A DNA stretch of 6,767 nucleotides from CAXMPK01 sp964195405 (GTDB lineage Bacteria > Actinomycetota > Acidimicrobiia > Spongiisociales > ZC4RG35). Shown here one piece after another: positions 5,346-6,767 of the stretch. The position numbers were made by a program, and so were the translations under genes. A model generated the notes under the pieces. The model did not search any database and had not been told where the DNA came from. It was given only the letters and a program-made list of their open reading frames with translations. Where the stretch lies: assembly GCA_964195405.1 (NCBI GenBank), contig CAXMPK010000079.1:1-6767 (forward strand), read 5' to 3'. How positions within the stretch are numbered: the stretch's first letter is position 1; each line of letters starts with the position of its first letter.

Positions 5346-5377
5346 AGGTAGCACATAATGTCTGTTATGTGCTACCT
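5346..5377 (+). repeat. Primary dif-like site (attI-like) beside the recombinase gene
   Basis: Perfect inverted arms of 13 bases (AGGTAGCACATAA at 5346-5358 and TTATGTGCTACCT at 5365-5377) flank the 6-base spacer TGTCTG. It is the only copy with perfect symmetry at this length and the only one with this spacer. It lies 24 bases before the recombinase start, at the array's end, where an integron would have attI. By recalled comparison it resembles E. coli dif: left arm GGTGCGCATAA, spacer TGTATA, right arm starting TTATGT. It may also be an operator through which the recombinase represses its own gene (inference). Confidence 0.75.
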
Positions 5378-5401
5378 TGGGTATATAAGTAGAGGTCTTT
5401 T

Positions 5402-6307
5402 GTGACGCATTTGGTACTTCCAAACGATTCTGTCCTGTCGATTAGTCGATTGGGGCTGTTCGGGGAGGTGGCTGTCGGGTTTCTGTTGGGGTATGACAAG
5501 GCTCACACCCGTTCTGCCTACCAATCCGATCTCAGCTGTTTTACTTCTTGGTGCGCCCGAATGGGCATCGACCCGTTGGCCGTCAAACGTGTTCATCTTG
5601 ATGGTTACGCAAGATCTCTTGAAGTCGAAGGCCTTGCTTCGTCGTCGGTTGCTCGTCGTCTCTCGGTGATATCGGGACTGTTCCGATACGCATATGAAGA
5701 GGGGTACGTCACGCGGGATCCAGCGGTGCATGTCCGTCGGCCCCGAGTCGGTGACGACTCCCCAACACTCGGTTTGGATTTGACGGAGGCTCGTCGTTTT
5801 CTTGACGCTGCCGAGACGGCTAGTCCTCGTGATCATGTTCTGGTTTGTTTGCTGCTTCTAAATGGGTTGAGAGTGTCGGAAGTGTGCACGGCGCATGTGA
5901 CGGATCTGTCGTCGGAGCGTGGCCATCGGGTATTGAAAGTGGCCCGCAAAGGCGGCCGACGTGACCTGGTCCCTCTTGCTCCGCGCACTCTGTCTGCGGT
6001 CGATGAGCATCTCGGCGGGAGGACTGATGGTTTTCTGGTTTTGGCGAACGACGGCGGGCCTTTGAACCGGTTCCAAGCAACCCGGGCGATCCGCCGGTTG
6101 AGTCGAGCGGCGGACATTACTAAACACATTTCGCCTCATTCGCTGCGTCACACTGCGGTGACGTTGGCTCTCGACGCTGGGGTGCCTCTCCGCGATGTCC
6201 AGGATATGGTCGGCCACGCCGACCCTCGCACAACCCGCCGGTATGACCGTGCCCGTAAGTCTTTGGACCGTCACGCCACGTACACCCTGGCAAGCTATCT
6301 GGCATGA
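5402..6307 (+). CDS. Tyrosine recombinase/integrase (Xer-like), probable cassette recombinase
   Basis: A 301-aa tyrosine recombinase of XerC/XerD-like length. The N-terminal SAM-like core-binding domain (about residues 20-110) includes HTRSAYQSDLSCFTSWC and SVARRLSVISGLFRYAYEEG. The catalytic domain (about 125-301) has a complete active site: R157 (NGLRVSE), K183 (ARKGG), H246 and R249 (PHSLRH), H272 (GHADPRTT) and Y281 (RRYDRAR). It should cut and rejoin DNA at paired inverted arms, and the dif-like sites are the natural candidates. The start is GTG 5402 with AGAGG (5391-5395) 6 bases upstream; the perfect site at 5346-5377 overlaps the likely promoter. It reads away from the array. Its stop overlaps the next ATG (ATGA at 6304-6307), giving translational coupling. 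It lacks the additional domain that marks IntI integron integrases, as far as can be judged by eye. Confidence 0.93.
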   Translation: MTHLVLPNDSVLSISRLGLFGEVAVGFLLGYDKAHTRSAYQSDLSCFTSWCARMGIDPLAVKRVHLDGYARSLEVEGLASSSVARRLSVISGLFRYAYEEGYVTRDPAVHVRRPRVGDDSPTLGLDLTEARRFLDAAETASPRDHVLVCLLLLNGLRVSEVCTAHVTDLSSERGHRVLKVARKGGRRDLVPLAPRTLSAVDEHLGGRTDGFLVLANDGGPLNRFQATRAIRRLSRAADITKHISPHSLRHTAVTLALDAGVPLRDVQDMVGHADPRTTRRYDRARKSLDRHATYTLASYLA

Positions 6308-6660
6308 GCGAAGGCAGAGTCACGTTGAGCGAAGCAGCACAGATCCTTGGGGTTCACCGCAACACCATCCGCAACTGGGTGATGGCAGGAAAGCTCGCCA
6401 CCGGCGAGAAGCACCAACGCGGCGACGGTGTCGAACAGTGGACCGTTTCTGAAGAGGAGATCCTTGGGTTGCGTCGTGACCGCCCCGCCTCGAAGAGTGC
6501 CGGTGGTGAGTCGATGTCTGAGACGGCGTGGATGATCCACGATCTGGCCATCAGATTGGCCGACGCTGAAGCCCGTGCAGCTCGAGCCGAAACCAAACTA
6601 GAAGAACTCACCGCCGGTCAACCACAACACAACGGTGAGGAGCAAAATGGGCATGGTTGA
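6304..6660 (+). CDS. Helix-turn-helix DNA-binding protein, excisionase-like
   Basis: A 118-aa protein with an N-terminal MerR/excisionase-type winged helix-turn-helix: RVTLSEAAQILGVHRNTIRNWVMAGKL (about residues 5-31) followed by a wing ending EQWTVSEEEI. The C-terminal part (about 74-103) is alanine-, glutamate- and arginine-rich with heptad spacing (IRLADAEARAARAETKLEEL), suggesting a coiled coil for dimerisation. It starts at ATG 6304 inside the recombinase stop (ATGA overlap) with no separate Shine-Dalgarno, so it is translated with the recombinase. A small HTH protein coupled to a tyrosine recombinase is often a recombination directionality factor or a regulator; here it could set the balance between cassette insertion and excision, or repress the operon. 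That role is inferred from position and fold only. Confidence 0.8.
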   Translation: MSEGRVTLSEAAQILGVHRNTIRNWVMAGKLATGEKHQRGDGVEQWTVSEEEILGLRRDRPASKSAGGESMSETAWMIHDLAIRLADAEARAARAETKLEELTAGQPQHNGEEQNGHG

Positions 6661-6767
6661 CATCGGCGATCAAGTAACAGGGCAGGCGAATCTTTCGCCA
6701 GCTGAGCCGGGCAACGCCCGCGCGGTGAAACACGGAGCCCACTCAGAACGGCTAGTCGGACCGATCG
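6647..6767 (+). CDS. Partial ORF, third gene of the recombinase operon (cut by window end)
   Basis: The ATG at 6647, preceded by GAGGAG at 6637-6642, opens a frame that runs 40 codons to the window edge without a stop. A second in-frame ATG at 6653 is also possible. The visible peptide includes NARAVKHGAHSERLVGP. That phrase resembles the N-terminal region of uncharacterised actinobacterial and phage-associated proteins that start with a G-N-x-R-A-x-K-H-G-A motif, but I cannot assign a function. It overlaps the end of the HTH gene by 14 bases, indicating a three-gene operon with the recombinase. Confidence 0.6.
   Translation, partial: MGMVDIGDQVTGQANLSPAEPGNARAVKHGAHSERLVGPI

Larger units (their letters stand above)
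638..5377. mobile_element. Integron-like array of single-gene cassettes bounded by dif-like sites
   Basis: Nine copies of one dif-like site divide this segment into units of about 506, 508, 264, 35, 35, 1571, 998 and 791 bases. Each unit of normal length holds one gene: Rieske protein, VOC protein, zinc-ribbon protein, FAD oxidase, luciferase-like oxidoreductase, truncated recombinase. The two 35-base units hold none. A full tyrosine recombinase begins 25 bases beyond the last site and points away from the array. These facts are seen directly. Calling it a recombining cassette system is inference. It rests on the known 11-6-11 design of Xer sites and on the layout of integrons (recombinase, primary site, array). 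Simpler alternatives are a set of dispersed hairpin repeats, or dif-type modules moved by the host's XerC/XerD. Confidence 0.7.

Noticed and set aside
638..5377. Classical integron attC sites
   Set aside because: The repeats lack GTTRRRY and RYYYAAC core sites and the longer imperfect palindromes of attC. All are about 28 bases with a 6-base spacer.

Overview
The window looks like actinobacterial DNA (inference). The grounds are two tyrosine recombinases of a type common in Actinomycetota, a luciferase-like oxidoreductase of the F420-dependent sort, frequent GTG and TTG starts, and a moderately GC-rich composition by eye. There are no rRNA, tRNA, CRISPR or transposase genes.

The main content is an array of single-gene units separated by copies of one short site. 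Nine copies lie at about 638, 1144, 1652, 1916, 1951, 1986, 3557, 4555 and 5346. The consensus is an 11-base left arm ending in CACATAA, a 6-base spacer (mostly CGGCAC) and an 11-base right arm beginning TTATGKGCGG. This 11-6-11 layout, with arms ending and starting in CATAA and TTATG, is that of the Xer/dif core site. Between the sites lie a Rieske [2Fe-2S] protein (-), a VOC/glyoxalase-fold protein (-), a small four-cysteine zinc-ribbon-like protein (-), two gene-free 35-base units, a berberine-bridge-type FAD oxidase (+), a luciferase-like flavin oxidoreductase (+) and a 5'-truncated tyrosine recombinase (-). Each gene has a site just past its stop codon, whichever strand it is on.

To the right of the last and most symmetrical site (perfect 13-base arms, 5346-5377) begins an apparently intact 301-aa tyrosine recombinase (5402-6307). 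It is transcribed away from the array. A helix-turn-helix protein (6304-6660) and a third, window-truncated ORF (from 6647) follow it with overlapping ends, so the three probably form an operon. Recombinase, primary site and then an array of site-flanked one-gene cassettes is the layout of an integron. Here, however, the sites are dif-like rather than attC, and the recombinase resembles an Xer/phage-type enzyme rather than IntI. My reading is that this is an integron-like, dif-module cassette system. The architecture is seen directly; recombination activity is inferred.

The left 640 bases hold a 75-aa hypothetical protein (-) and two very short ORFs with strong ribosome binding sites that look like the beginnings of lost genes. 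The array may continue off the left edge, but I see no further site there.
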